A stretch of 64,000 nucleotides of DNA, taken from NCBI GenBank assembly GCA_947396885.1, contig OX377204.1, positions 40,943,975 through 41,007,974 of the forward strand, read 5' to 3'. The notes under the pieces are model-generated. The model saw only the letters and a program-made list of their open reading frames with translations. It made no database searches and had not been told where the DNA came from. The translations under genes were made by a program, and so were the position numbers. Below, piece after piece: positions 54,001 to 58,410 of this stretch. How positions within the stretch are numbered: the first letter of the stretch is position 1; the number at the start of each line of letters is the position of its first letter. The stretch comes from Heligmosomoides polygyrus polygyrus (Eukaryota > Nematoda > Chromadorea > Rhabditida > Heligmosomidae).

Positions 54001-56754
54001 ACTAACTACAGCTATAACTGGCTTTCAGCTTTAGTTTGAGAAATTAAGTACAATGTACGGCTCGAGTTATTTGATACCATTGGTGAATGTAAGACATACT
54101 TGAACGGCGAGTCATGAATTTCTGCAAATTTGCTATTGATGAAGCAGCTGTTCGGTGTCCAGAGACGGTCGAGCACCTTAAAATCATACTTTCACACTAT
54201 AATTTCACAAGTGGTAGCCAGAAGTTTCTGGAGTAATTCCAACTGGAGTAATAAAAAGCAATGCCATTGGAGTAGTTTACAAATTGCACTCGCGTATGCA
54301 AAAGAACATGCCATTTCGAAATAAACACAGATTAATGACAACCTCACGGGCGTGCAGGACGCGCGGTAGCGCATTGGAACAAGTCGTCGACTGTCATCCA
54401 CACTTCAATTTTTTTCGATTTTTGGCTCGGGTCCCGCACAATCTGCATCCATCATGCCGAAGTCGAGGAATTGCCACCAAATTTCTATAGAAACAGTGGA
54501 AAACTGACTTGCAAATCGGCCACCCCCACAAGTCATTGTACTGGCCATACAGTTAGCTTAGGAGTTTATCTTTTTCATTTTTATTTCATCACCAGTTCCT
54601 GTTTATACCCTGACAGTACTAATCATGGCAATCAAGCAGATTGCGCACTGCAGAAATGGGGCTCTTTCGGGAAAAGAGGCCCTTTAATGCTACAATGCGG
54701 TCGAGAAACTCCAGGCAGCCAGCCAGACTACCAGAAGGGATGGGCGAGACTTCTGAGGCGGCCGCGAATCGCCTTGCAAAAACTTCCAGTCTACCGAGTG
54801 CAAGCTTCGGCCGGGCCGACACAGTTACAATCCATCAGGCAGGAACACATCCATGCACACTGTGGATCCGTGGACCATGTGGTTTAATTAATCATTGCAG
54901 CACACTATATGATGCGAATAAATAGATAAAAATAGCATTCAGGTAGCTCTCCGAATTCCCATAGAAGTGGAATGTGTGGCGCGTTCAAAACATTGACATT
55001 TATCGTCTAGGTTGCTCCTGCCCCTTTCTCTTGTGCCTGGCGGAATGAATGCCTTGAGAATAACGATCAATCACTTGGCTCTTATTGTAAAAATGTTGTT
55101 TGTTCGTTACACGACTATTACAAATTCACCAAGTTGATGTTGCCCAGTTCCTAAACGCTTGTATAACAATGGACATAGAAAAAAGCTTTCATTACATATC
55201 CCTTAGCCTTAGTAGTTTATACCAGTTCAAGAGGTAAGGCTTAAACTAGATTTCTCACTCCATTCCATGTTATTTATTTACTACTAAGGTGCGTTCTATT
55301 TAGGTACGTAAATGTGCCTTCATTTATATGAAGGGGAGTCATTTTCACGCACCTATACCATGAGAGAAAAACGGAAAACCTGCGGTTAACTGGGCTTCGT
55401 TCATAAAGCTTATTTTGGACATCAGATCTCATTTGGATAAAAAGTCAAACTGCTACACATTTGCAAAGTGAATGCAGTGCAGATTTTCGCTGACTTCCAT
55501 CCGATATCCAGCCCTTCCAGTGCATTGCCTGTGTGGATATTCATAGAAGTGAGAGGAAGGGAGGTTGGGGACTGCTAAGACCAAGAATACTTCAGTTCTC
55601 TCATTAACGCCGTGCGCTTGTGCGTAACCCGCGCTACCGCTTGTGCGTAACCCATCAAAAAGAGGATAGCTACCGCACACAATGTTTCCTTAATCTCGAG
55701 AGAAGATTAAAACAAAATTTCTCATACAACTCAAGACGAATTTTCGAATAGGAAAATTTTTGAATTATACCTGGTGACTTAGTGAAAGATTGTGTTTACA
55801 GGGAGAGAGATTCTCGAAGTTGAGCGCTGGATCGAGCCACATCTCGTTGATGTAGATGTCCATCTAGATTTGCATCGATTCCTGATAATTTCGAAAGCAA
55901 TTAACCCTGCTGTGCTGACTCACCTCGAAGTCGTTCGTGATTTCATTGATGGAAGTGATTGCCTGAATCCAGAACTCTACCGAAACCTTCACTCCGTCAT
56001 CTTCTGAAAACCGTCGGTAGATCATGAGTCTACGTCCTAGAGCATATGCTCAAGTTCAGAGTTCTATAAGCGCTCTACGTTTTCTTATCCCGCGTACTCT
56101 TTGCGTGTTCTAGCGCACCTTTTTTTTTGGGAAGCGGACACCCGCCGGCCCGAGAACACCTCGCTACTAATGCCCCGGACTAAGGGATTTGTCCCCCCCC
56201 CCTCCTCCCACTTCGCGTTCGCTACGCTACGACGCATCGCGTTGCCCCTCATTCATTAGTCCGATTCGAATAGGCGAAAAATTGCTTCAGAGAGCGAACA
56301 AAGAAAGTGAATTCAGCTGCAAGAAATCGTGAACCGATGATGAGTGCGCTGAAACTGCACAAGACCAAAGTGCCTTCGTCAGAGTAGCATATCTCAGTGC
56401 AATATTCATTTGACGTAGTATATGTAGACATGGCATTCGTTGTTAGACCAGGAAGTGCCAAGGCAAAGGAAGAGACCAGTACAAACTTTCAATGTGTGAA
56501 TGCAGGGAAGCCTCTGAAAACCCAAAGCTTCGTGTTGGAGAAGACGTACTTGGGATGCGAAACTTGTTGTAGCCGGTGCCGTTGAGCAACTTGTCAATGA
56601 TGGCCGTGTCTCTCGTGCAGTTCCGACGATCCTTCCGTCTGGACGTGCCCTGTGTGGAAGACGTCGGCGTGTCGTCTTCAACGTTGTAGTCGTTATCGAT
56701 GACAATGCACTTCGCGACTGTGATCGAAGACAACACCATCATGCATAGCTTCAT
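14992..56754 (-). CDS. Cys-loop ligand-gated chloride channel (ACC/LGC-type), 12 exons over 41.8 kb
   Basis: Predicted subunit of a pentameric neurotransmitter-gated anion channel of the plasma membrane. Exons, 5' to 3': 56754-56550, 56003-55924, 55863-55771, 54176-54100, 43128-43059, 42993-42911, 39594-39465, 37593-37481, 37417-37281, 27485-27361, 23597-23283, 15054-14992. Every junction has GT/AG ends and matching phase, and the joined frame of 1,491 bp stays open to one TGA (496 aa, normal for the family). Visible in order: a short hydrophobic leader, the extracellular ligand-binding domain, the Cys-loop pair C183/C197 with 13 residues between, TM1 (~265-285), the PAR motif at 296-298 just before TM2 that marks anion selectivity, TM3 (~331-351), a cytoplasmic loop, and TM4 (~462-483). 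The text around TM2 ([25 protein letters not shown]) is of the nematode acetylcholine-gated chloride channel ACC/LGC-46 to LGC-49 group. The exact orthologue and the ligand (acetylcholine or another amine) are not settled. The gene looks intact; introns make up 96% of it. Confidence 0.9.
15832..15884. repeat. Hairpin next to the 5.3-kb palindrome
   Basis: ACGGTAGATCTTTGTTGG and CCAATAAAGATCTACCGT form an 18-bp stem with one mismatch and a 17-nt loop, only 14 bp from the target duplication of the large element. Confidence 0.7.
15898..15906. repeat. 9-bp target duplication, left
   Basis: GCCTGAACG, identical to 21207-21215. Confidence 0.82.
16525..16915. repeat. Degenerate direct repeats inside the palindrome
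   Basis: TCAATCAAGCGGCCCGAAAC near 16532 recurs as AAATCAAGCGGTCCGAAACT near 16652. A second family, G-C-A-G-T-[AG]-C-C-T-C-[AC]-A-G-G-G, occurs near 16706, 16793 and 16860, the last two units ending in ATTATTAG or TTTATTAATCA. These look like an eroded tandem array. Confidence 0.55.
17185..18122. mobile_element. Nested palindromic element with a tRNA-like head in each arm
   Basis: The inverted arms pair 17185-17560 with about 17790-18122. Each arm contains a tRNA-like segment (17325-17397 plus; 17925-17990 minus) with GGTGGCGCAGGGATAG (A-box-like) and TTGGTTCGGTTCCCG (B-box-like), facing inward. The spacer holds AT-rich unique sequence. The element is wholly inside the 5.3-kb palindrome. 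Confidence 0.72.
18123..18164. repeat. Short hairpin at the right edge of the nested palindrome
   Basis: AAGTGCTCCGACACGCC and GGCGTGTCTCGCACTT form an imperfect stem with a 4-nt loop. Confidence 0.6.
18417..18960. repeat. C-rich low-complexity tract
   Basis: The plus strand consists of degenerate units such as CCTGGTC, ACTGGTC and CCTCCAGGT, ending in a run of C near 18910. A similar tract continues at 19060-19260 and a related one lies at 22300-22740. It is biased enough to give open frames that are not genes. Confidence 0.65.
19413..19683. repeat. 52-bp tandem repeat, about five copies
   Basis: The units begin at 19413, 19465, 19517, 19569 and 19621, exactly 52 bp apart. Each carries TTAGATCATTCGACCGCTCT and a GTGGRTGATGCGGC-like segment. 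The last unit has a small insertion. Confidence 0.88.
20463..20777. mobile_element. TTAA-flanked MITE (piggyBac-type)
   Basis: It is flanked by TTAA at 20459-20462 and 20778-20781, with short imperfect inverted ends CACATTCGCGACG and CCTATTCGCTACG. Inside are three palindromic motifs of the form GTCCAC...GTGTGGAC. It interrupts the right arm of the 5.3-kb palindrome relative to the left arm, which supports insertion. TTAA duplication is characteristic of piggyBac-like transposons, although some other groups use it too. Confidence 0.78.
21207..21215. repeat. 9-bp target duplication, right
   Basis: GCCTGAACG immediately after the right inverted end. Confidence 0.82.
21216..23282. other. Channel intron 11, proximal part, no other gene seen
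   Basis: It contains an inverted-repeat hairpin at 21901-21957 (CCAGACGTT...AACGTCTGG followed by TTGGGGGCTTCGCCCCAAAC), a C-run near 22315, and C-rich sequence with repeated GTGTCAC and CCCTACGC words to about 22740. The remaining sequence is not recognised. Confidence 0.5.
23283..23597 (-). CDS. Channel exon 11: cytoplasmic loop and most of TM4 (aa 372-476)
   Basis: The 315-bp exon begins [17 protein letters not shown] and ends [15 protein letters not shown] then PACFALFN, where the I-D-H-I-S text leads into TM4. Phase is 0 at both ends. The donor is GTGAGT. The acceptor, TTTTGTAAG, is weaker than the others, so the left edge of the cytoplasmic loop is the least certain junction. Confidence 0.83.
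23598..24457. other. Channel intron 10, distal part
   Basis: No repeat is identified. A minus-strand frame at 23692-23907 is basic and Ser-rich but has no compatible splice donor, see the rejected list. Confidence 0.4.
24458..24535 (-). other. tRNA-like sequence or SINE head
   Basis: The minus strand reads GCTGGTGGCGCGGGGGATAG, then GTGTGGTTCGACTCCCCGG and TAACGC. The A- and B-box order and spacing are tRNA-like, but the anticodon arm does not form a standard cloverleaf by eye, so a SINE head or tRNA pseudogene is more likely than a functional tRNA. Confidence 0.45.
24536..25018. other. Channel intron 10, mid part, nothing recognised
   Basis: Apart from the edge of the tRNA-like element on the left and the start of the retrotransposon on the right, no feature is seen. 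Confidence 0.35.
25019..26912 (+). mobile_element. Young 5'-truncated RTE-like retrotransposon in channel intron 10
   Basis: It starts within the linker between endonuclease and reverse transcriptase, runs through the whole reverse transcriptase, and ends after TAA at about 26890 with AGAAGAAGAAGAAGAGG, a short tandem tail of the RTE kind. The 5' truncation is the usual result of target-primed reverse transcription. It is on the strand opposite to the host gene. Target duplications were not found by eye. Confidence 0.87.
25050..26890 (+). pseudogene. RTE-like reverse transcriptase with two stops and one frameshift
   Basis: One frame (25050-26840) holds [19 protein letters not shown], the fingers region, [33 protein letters not shown] (motif A, catalytic Asp present), [20 protein letters not shown] (motif C, Asp-Asp present) and thumb sequence. 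It is broken only by TGA at 25659-25661, where relatives have Arg in N-Y-R-G-I-K, and TAA at 26034-26036, where relatives have Gln in G-V-H-Q-G-S. Near 26745 the frame shifts to 26669-26890, which ends [16 protein letters not shown]. All catalytic residues remain. Confidence 0.87.
26913..27360. other. Channel intron 10, proximal part, nothing recognised
   Basis: Contains a C-run near 27070 and no other structure. Exon 10 of the channel begins at its right edge. Confidence 0.4.
27361..27485 (-). CDS. Channel exon 10: TM3 and start of the cytoplasmic loop (aa 330-371)
   Basis: It encodes [20 protein letters not shown] and then [20 protein letters not shown]. The D-V-W-M and L-L-E-L-A signatures of TM3 are clear. 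It lies 9,795 bp from exon 9, beyond the 4.5-kb palindrome. The acceptor is TACTTTAG and the donor GTAGGA. Confidence 0.92.
27486..27739. other. Channel intron 9, 3' end
   Basis: 254 bp between exon 10 and the TA-flanked palindrome; nothing recognised. Confidence 0.4.
27965..28490 (+). repeat. ~146-bp tandem modules, left arm
   Basis: AATGCATA marks module starts at 27965, 28128, 28274 and 28420, giving spacings of 163, 146 and 146 bp. Each has a core like ATCGAACCTATCAATCGAGT and CCTACTCAGGA. Inverted counterparts are at about 31480-32010. The same module occurs singly at 14090-14240 and in tandem at 33180-33690. Confidence 0.85.
31480..32010 (-). repeat. ~146-bp tandem modules, right arm (inverted)
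   Basis: Reverse copies of the left-arm array, with ACTCGATTGATAGGTTCGAT and ATATGCATTGTT at each module. The last module, near 31975, resembles the outermost left-arm module at 27965 (CGGCAGAATCAATCGA). Confidence 0.85.
32348..32634 (-). mobile_element. tRNA-derived SINE, copy 2
   Basis: The same layout as the copy at 11484: a tail region GGGATAAAGGATGACATTAC on the left, GCGGTGGCCAACTGATGAAC in the middle, and a tRNA-like head ending CTACACGCGCCCC on the right. It is diverged, with an internal deletion after CTGATGAACAG relative to copy 3. Confidence 0.8.
32640..33023. other. Channel intron 9, nothing recognised
   Basis: Unique sequence between the SINE and the fragment of the palindromic family. 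Confidence 0.35.
33024..33790. mobile_element. Truncated relative of the TGGTCAATTG palindromic family
   Basis: Begins TGGTCAATTCCCGAAAAAGC, matching the end of the 13930-14394 element, continues with GAAACATATATTTGAGCTCA as there, then carries ~146-bp modules with AATGCATA starts at 33318, 33494 and 33639. It ends in sequence (GCTGCGGCTTGTGGATTTTG) shared with the 27742-32238 element. No right terminal repeat is seen. It links the two palindromic families. Confidence 0.75.
33791..34676. other. Channel intron 9, open frame of unknown meaning
   Basis: The plus strand has a 141-codon open frame at 33872-34297 with a hydrophobic, Cys-rich second half. It shows no domain I recognise and lacks splice or promoter support, so I do not call it a gene. 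Confidence 0.35.
34677..35222. repeat. 137-bp tandem repeat, four copies, rich in GC hairpins
   Basis: The units start at 34677, 34814, 34951 and 35088, exactly 137 bp apart, with only a few differences. Each contains GCCGGCTTCGCCGGC, a stem closed by TTCG, and a second GCCGGCTTCGCCGGCTTCGG. The long minus-strand Arg/Pro/Ala-rich open frames here are a by-product of the repeat (137 is not a multiple of 3). Confidence 0.93.
35223..36099. other. Channel intron 9, nothing recognised
   Basis: Two short palindromes are visible, TCAATAATATCGGTTGATAT near 35776 and ATATCGATCGATAT near 35930. A 130-codon minus frame at 35385-35777 has no recognisable domain. Confidence 0.4.
36100..37105. repeat. Irregular ~200-bp tandem repeats with GATAAT-rich and GC-rich halves
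   Basis: Three main copies at about 36160-36375, 36672-36880 and 36880-37045, plus a partial one to 37105. Each has GCTGTCGCCGCGGGCCTCGG, then TAATGATAATGATAAAGATG and ATAATGATGACTCCGTAAAC, then GATCAACATCTTTCGTCAAC. A 280-bp unrelated stretch (36385-36660) separates the first from the rest. It lies just downstream of exon 9. Confidence 0.85.
37281..37417 (-). CDS. Channel exon 9: PAR motif and pore helix TM2 (aa 284-330)
   Basis: It encodes [20 protein letters not shown], then [10 protein letters not shown], then [15 protein letters not shown]. Pro-Ala-Arg before TM2 is the established hallmark of anion-selective Cys-loop channels. The acceptor is ATTTGCAG and the donor GTGAGT. One base (G) is left for the Asp codon of exon 10. 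Confidence 0.95.
37481..37593 (-). CDS. Channel exon 8: loop C and TM1 (aa 247-284)
   Basis: It encodes [19 protein letters not shown] followed by [18 protein letters not shown], the end of the ligand-binding domain and the first membrane helix. The acceptor is CTTTGTAG and the donor GTACGT. It is separated from exon 9 by a 63-bp intron. Confidence 0.95.
37594..39464. other. Channel intron 7
   Basis: 1,871 bp. The minus frame at 38029-38220 begins like an exon but is not needed, because exons 7 and 8 join in phase. A diverged SINE fragment lies at 38787-38925. Otherwise nothing is recognised. Confidence 0.5.
38787..38925 (-). mobile_element. Fragment of the tRNA-derived SINE family
   Basis: GCAGTGCTTTATCCTTGCCA and AAAGCCCGGAGCGATGGAAG align with the central part of the copy at 61553 (GCGCTCTATCCCTCTCAAAG, GAGAGGGATGGAAGC). 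The head and tail are missing. Confidence 0.55.
39465..39594 (-). CDS. Channel exon 7 (aa 203-246)
   Basis: It encodes [20 protein letters not shown] and on to KLSPTLVNA, the beta strands after the Cys-loop including loop B. The acceptor is GGTTTCAG and the donor GTGAGT. The 130 bp complete the split Ser codon and end in phase 0. Confidence 0.92.
39595..40384. other. Channel intron 6, proximal part, nothing recognised
   Basis: AT-rich sequence with no repeat or gene signature visible. Confidence 0.35.
40385..41895 (+). mobile_element. RTE-like element, family B, decayed copy 1
   Basis: Collinear with 48250-49890 over GATGCAAGAACGGCATCGGG, TTGATGAAGATCGCCGTTAA, GCGGAATCGCATGGCCTTAC and ACGATTCCGATTTGGGAGAC. 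It carries endonuclease remnants ([29 protein letters not shown]) and the start of the linker ([18 protein letters not shown]). It has many stops and frameshifts and stops before the reverse transcriptase core. It lies in channel intron 6, antisense to the gene. Confidence 0.75.
41896..42910. other. Channel intron 6, distal part, nothing recognised
   Basis: Several short frames on both strands; none shows a motif. Exon 6 starts at its right edge. Confidence 0.4.
42911..42993 (-). CDS. Channel exon 6: the Cys-loop (aa 176-203)
   Basis: It contains [15 protein letters not shown], the defining Cys-loop with 13 residues between two cysteines and the central F-P-L-D. The intron to exon 5 is 65 bp. 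The acceptor is TGTTACAG and the donor GTAGGC; the last two coding bases start a Ser codon finished by exon 7. Confidence 0.95.
43059..43128 (-). CDS. Channel exon 5 (aa 152-175)
   Basis: It encodes [20 protein letters not shown] and VNY, the loop E region; the Y-P-N-G-T-V-W text is typical of nematode ACC-like channels. It lies 10,971 bp from exon 4, across an intron full of Penelope and RTE copies. The acceptor is AAAACAG and the donor GTGAGT. Confidence 0.9.
43129..43946. other. Channel intron 4, 3' end, nothing recognised
   Basis: AT-rich unique sequence between exon 5 and the first retrotransposon copy. Confidence 0.4.
43947..45065 (+). mobile_element. RTE-like element, family B, decayed copy 2
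   Basis: It begins GGTGGCGATGTCCGTTCCTC, the same 5' start as copy 3 (GGTGGCGATGTCAGTTCCTT), so this is probably the true 5' end of the family. The frame at 44165-44488 reads [20 protein letters not shown] then [12 protein letters not shown], the first endonuclease block. [14 protein letters not shown] near 44620 is the G-D-F-N block. A deletion then joins endonuclease to linker ([24 protein letters not shown] text), and the copy ends near 45065 without a reverse transcriptase. Confidence 0.75.
45066..45439. other. Channel intron 4, AT-rich spacer
   Basis: Sequence between the decayed retrotransposon and the left Penelope copy; nothing recognised. Confidence 0.35.
46112..46162 (-). ncRNA. 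Hammerhead-ribozyme-like motif, left Penelope copy
   Basis: On the minus strand: ATTCAGGCCT, CTGAAGA (matches the C-U-G-A-N-G-A core), a 12-nt segment, GAAACGTC (core G-A-A-A and cleavage-site G-U-C), AGGGCCTGCTGAAT. The outer segments pair (CAGGCC with GGCCTG, ATTCAG with CTGAAT) as stem I. Stem II is poor. Hammerheads are known in Penelope terminal repeats. Confidence 0.5.
46373..46678 (-). pseudogene. GIY-YIG endonuclease of Penelope-like element, left copy
   Basis: [20 protein letters not shown] followed by [17 protein letters not shown] shows the C-x-x-C-x-x-x-x-I-G-E-T-x-R-x-L-x-x-R-x-x-E-H pattern of the GIY-YIG endonuclease that is diagnostic for Penelope-like elements. The conserved Tyr before the I-G is replaced by Gln here and in the right copy. 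Confidence 0.83.
46754..47170 (-). pseudogene. Penelope-like connector region, left copy
   Basis: The 138-codon frame differs from the right copy (52211-52627) at only three or so residues. It includes [18 protein letters not shown] and the thumb-to-endonuclease connector, with [19 protein letters not shown] text. The upstream codon is TGA where the family has Trp before Y-R-K-P. Confidence 0.78.
47305..47541 (-). pseudogene. Penelope-like reverse transcriptase fragment, left copy
   Basis: [20 protein letters not shown] is the motif A region (F-D-V-x-S-L-[YF]-T-N-[VI]), and [13 protein letters not shown] corresponds to motif B. A one-base deletion relative to the right copy breaks the frame at the end. 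The Y-V-D-D block (motif C) that should follow is missing, as in the right copy. Confidence 0.82.
48098..48116. repeat. Probable target duplication of RTE-like copy 3, left
   Basis: GTGGTTTCGCTTGTGGTGG, matching 51105-51123 (GTGGTTTTGCTTGTGGCGG) with two differences. The last few bases may be the element's own 5' end (GGTGGCGATGTC). Confidence 0.6.
48733..49275 (+). pseudogene. Endonuclease domain of family B copy 3
   Basis: The open frame reads [57 protein letters not shown], then [13 protein letters not shown]. These are the active-site blocks G-D-L-N, the N-T-x-F region and the Q-x-D-[YF] block of endonucleases in this retrotransposon group. The first part of the domain is upstream in another frame (48253-48555). 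Confidence 0.78.
50226..51097 (+). pseudogene. Reverse transcriptase catalytic and C-terminal part of family B copy 3
   Basis: The 50226-50552 frame reads [20 protein letters not shown] (motif B) and [20 protein letters not shown] (motif C, Asp-Asp intact). The frame changes to 50580-50918 ([30 protein letters not shown]) and again to 50864-51097 ([32 protein letters not shown]). The preceding fingers region has motif A readable only with frameshifts. Confidence 0.8.
51105..51123. repeat. Probable target duplication of RTE-like copy 3, right
   Basis: GTGGTTTTGCTTGTGGCGG, 17 of 19 positions as at 48098-48116. Confidence 0.6.
51124..51429. other. Spacer between the two Penelope copies
   Basis: Probably the displaced 5' end of the left Penelope copy or unique intron sequence; no motif is seen. 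Confidence 0.35.
51810..52081 (+). pseudogene. Penelope-like reverse transcriptase fragment, right copy
   Basis: [18 protein letters not shown] is motif A with the catalytic Asp present, and [18 protein letters not shown] is motif B. The frame stops at 52079-52081. The next recognisable text, [20 protein letters not shown], is thumb sequence, so motif C (Y-V-D-D) has been deleted between. Confidence 0.83.
52211..52627 (+). pseudogene. Penelope-like connector region, right copy
   Basis: 138 codons, nearly identical to the left copy, lying between thumb and GIY-YIG endonuclease. The initiating Met is not a true start; the reading frame before it is broken by TGA within V-K-[W]-Y-R-K-P. Confidence 0.78.
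52694..52999 (+). pseudogene. GIY-YIG endonuclease of Penelope-like element, right copy
   Basis: Frame with [20 protein letters not shown], as in the left copy; the only amino-acid difference I noted is G to D in N-G-N-[DG]-I-E-V-K. About 100 codons, close to the usual domain length. Confidence 0.83.
53209..53259 (+). ncRNA. Hammerhead-ribozyme-like motif, right Penelope copy
   Basis: The sequence is identical to the left-copy motif in opposite orientation: ATTCAGGCCT / CTGAAGA / CGACGAGAAGAC / GAAACGTC / AGGGCCTGCTGAAT. Stem I pairs well, A-C-G-T can serve as a short stem III as in dimeric hammerheads, stem II does not pair canonically. It may be inactive. Confidence 0.5.
53906..54099. other. 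Channel intron 4, 5' end
   Basis: About 190 bp between the Penelope copy and exon 4; nothing recognised. Confidence 0.4.
54100..54176 (-). CDS. Channel exon 4 (aa 127-152)
   Basis: It encodes [20 protein letters not shown] and on to HDSPF, the highly conserved loop A region (W-x-P-x-x-x-F-x-N-S-K). It was found because exons 3 and 5 lacked exactly this segment. The acceptor is TTTTAAG and the donor is GTATGT. Its 77 bp leave two bases, which the single leading base of exon 5 completes. Confidence 0.9.
54177..55770. other. Channel intron 3
   Basis: 1,594 bp. It contains a reverse-oriented fragment of an RTE leader at 54640-54870. The rest is not recognised; GCGTAACCC is repeated 23 bp apart near 55620-55650. 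Confidence 0.45.
54640..54870 (-). mobile_element. 5'-leader fragment of the RTE-like element at 2480-9105
   Basis: On the minus strand it reads GATTGTAACTGTGTCGGC, CTTGCACTCGGTAGACTGG, a GGCGATTCG-x-GGCCGC block and AAAGAGCCCCATTTCTGCAG, each present in the same order at 2588-2825 on plus. It stops before the coding region. Confidence 0.75.
55771..55863 (-). CDS. Channel exon 3 (aa 96-126)
   Basis: It begins [19 protein letters not shown], matching the family's conserved W-x-D-x-x-L segment. The preceding intron is only 60 bp and ends AAATCTAG. The exon is 93 bp, phase 0 at both ends, with donor GTATAA. Confidence 0.92.
55924..56003 (-). CDS. Channel exon 2 (aa 69-95)
   Basis: The acceptor is GGTTTTCAG and the donor is GTGAGT. 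It encodes [20 protein letters not shown] and on to DFE, the first beta strands of the ligand-binding domain. Phase 1 in and phase 0 out both fit the neighbours. Confidence 0.92.
56004..56549. other. Channel intron 1
   Basis: 546 bp, GTACGT...TTTTCAG. A run of nine C near 56194 and an AT/GC-mixed stretch; no repeat or second gene. Confidence 0.5.
56550..56754 (-). CDS. Channel exon 1: signal peptide and N-terminus (aa 1-68)
   Basis: Reads [16 protein letters not shown] (probable signal peptide), then an acidic and Ser/Thr-rich stretch, then [20 protein letters not shown], which is the usual entry to the extracellular domain of this family. It ends in phase 1 at a GTACGT donor. The start was chosen because a TTGTTTCAG acceptor lies directly before this ATG. 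The frame is also open upstream to another Met near 56874, so a longer unspliced N-terminus cannot be excluded. Confidence 0.85.
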
Positions 56755-56766
56755 CTGAAACAATCC
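56755..56766 (-). promoter_or_regulatory. Splice acceptor immediately before the channel start codon
   Basis: The minus strand reads GGATTGTTTCAG directly followed by ATG. In nematodes such a site is often the spliced-leader trans-splice acceptor. It could also be a cis acceptor for an upstream 5' UTR exon; the sequence does not decide. Confidence 0.55.
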
Positions 56767-57815
56767 CACGCGATGAAGTAGAGACAGGTGCACTAGATGA
56801 GCAATTGCAAACCGTTGCCAATTTCGACGCGATTTCTTCACGAGAAACGAACGAAAAGGAGGCCGAAAACGCACGTCAACTTAGGAGAACACTGGCAGAT
56901 GCTGTAGCTGCTGAGATCTTATAAAAAGATTTCAGCTGCTATAGCAAGCACACAAAGGAGGGCAGACCAAACAGAAGGCGAAAAAAGAGCACGTCGCGTT
57001 CACAGACCATAGGCTCCAGAACAGTTCTGAAACAGTTCAAGATGTCTATGATAGAGCTATAGATGAACCCTAGCGGTACGTAGCAAATACTACCCCTTTC
57101 GCCTAACGATGTTCATTCTAAGGCAGCATTGCCTTCAGAATGTCTAAGAAGGGAAACAAAGTACCAGGCATATGAATGCACAAGGTGCGCCTCAACGAAA
57201 TGCTTAGAACTGAGGTTGCACTCGCATTGAGCTACATGACACGGTACGCTATCCCACCAAGTTTCGCGATCCTTAATCAGTATAGGTACGACACTACAGC
57301 TGTGGTCGTGTCACACTCGAATAGATACTCGTATGGATCAATTGTCATTATAATTTGAATAAAAATGAATTGTGAGAATAGAATATATTCGAATGCTCGT
57401 GCTTCAAAATGGTGAAAATCGAATATTGGAAATTACTCGGAAGACCGCAGTTGTTCAAGTTTTCGACTGCGACAATTCGGACCCGCGAACAGAAGGGACT
57501 CCTTTTGCGCAGCGACAATGGCCCATTTCCCAGGGAGGAGCTGTATTGTTTTCAAAGCACCTATGAAAATGTATACTTGCACCACTAGTCCAGGAATATC
57601 AGGGGTTCGGAGAAACCACTCAGTACCTGCTGCAGATTCCATGTTACCACCTAGCACTTCAAGGTCTAAGCTCTACAGGGAAGTCTGGAAAAGAAGGGCA
57701 TCAAAGATGAAGACGTTAAGCTAAGTGGGTAACAGCTCGGCATTCCGATTCGACCCTGCGAACTGCTTTCCGTTGACAGCGACTTTCTCTCGTCCATAGC
57801 TGCATTATTCAACCC
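56767..57815. other. 5' flank of the channel gene
   Basis: It should contain the promoter if the gene is trans-spliced, but no TATA or other core motif stands out. Short open frames on plus at 57372-57566 and 57518-57724 have no recognisable domain. Confidence 0.4.
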
Positions 57816-57819
57816 GCGC

Positions 57820-57880
57820 TAAACCTGACGTTTCGCGTTCTATGCAGTAATGCACTCCTCCACCGGACATCGTTGCCCTC
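57820..57880 (-). other. Possible Penelope end fragment 1
   Basis: On minus, CGCGAAACGTCAGGTTTAGC contains GAAACGTCAGG, the cleavage-site core also found in the two Penelope copies, but the upstream C-U-G-A-N-G-A core is not visible. Confidence 0.3.
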
Positions 57881-58339
57881 GGAGTAGATTCAGAGCGCAT
57901 CAAGGGCTTTGTGAGCGGAGTCTTGAACTTCGTGCTCCGCGGCTTCACCCTTCACTCCTTTCTCGGTGGCAGGTGTGTCTTACGGTATGCCATATCTATT
58001 CCATCTCTAAGTACTTATTGTCGAGGTAGGTTTTCTTATTGATATGCAGAGTGATATGCAGAGCTATCATTGTTCACCGCTATAGGACCGGCAGATCAGA
58101 AACGCCAAGCAGTCACCAATCTAACTAGCAGAACGAACTACACATTTAGGCTCCCCTCCACCGGGCCATCACAGGTTGCGAACTAAGCGGATTTGGGATT
58201 GCTAGGTGGGAGCTCAAGGCAGATGCAGCACTAGAGATGGTCTAATTCATTCTTCGCCAGCCTCCATGTTCTCTCGTTTTGGAAGTTCGGCATTGTTGTG
58301 AAGCTGTTTTCAAGCTCTTCTGTGCTACAAAGTTTTTAA
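57881..58339. other. Interval with no recognisable gene
   Basis: Only short frames; GTGATATGCAGAG is duplicated in tandem near 58045-58060. Confidence 0.35.
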
Positions 58340-58410
58340 GTGGAATCCATATTCGCCTGACGTTTCGACCGTCTCATCGTCTTGCGGCAGTCGCAGAAGA
58401 GACACGGATT
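58340..58410 (-). other. Penelope end fragment 2 with degenerate hammerhead core
   Basis: On minus, ACGATGAGACGGTCGAAACG is followed by TCAGGCGAATATGGATTCCA. G-A-T-G-A, a GAC/GTC mini-stem and GAAACGTC follow the hammerhead order, and the downstream GAATATGGATTCCACTTAAA parallels GAATAAAGATCCACCTAAAA of the full Penelope copies. Confidence 0.5.
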
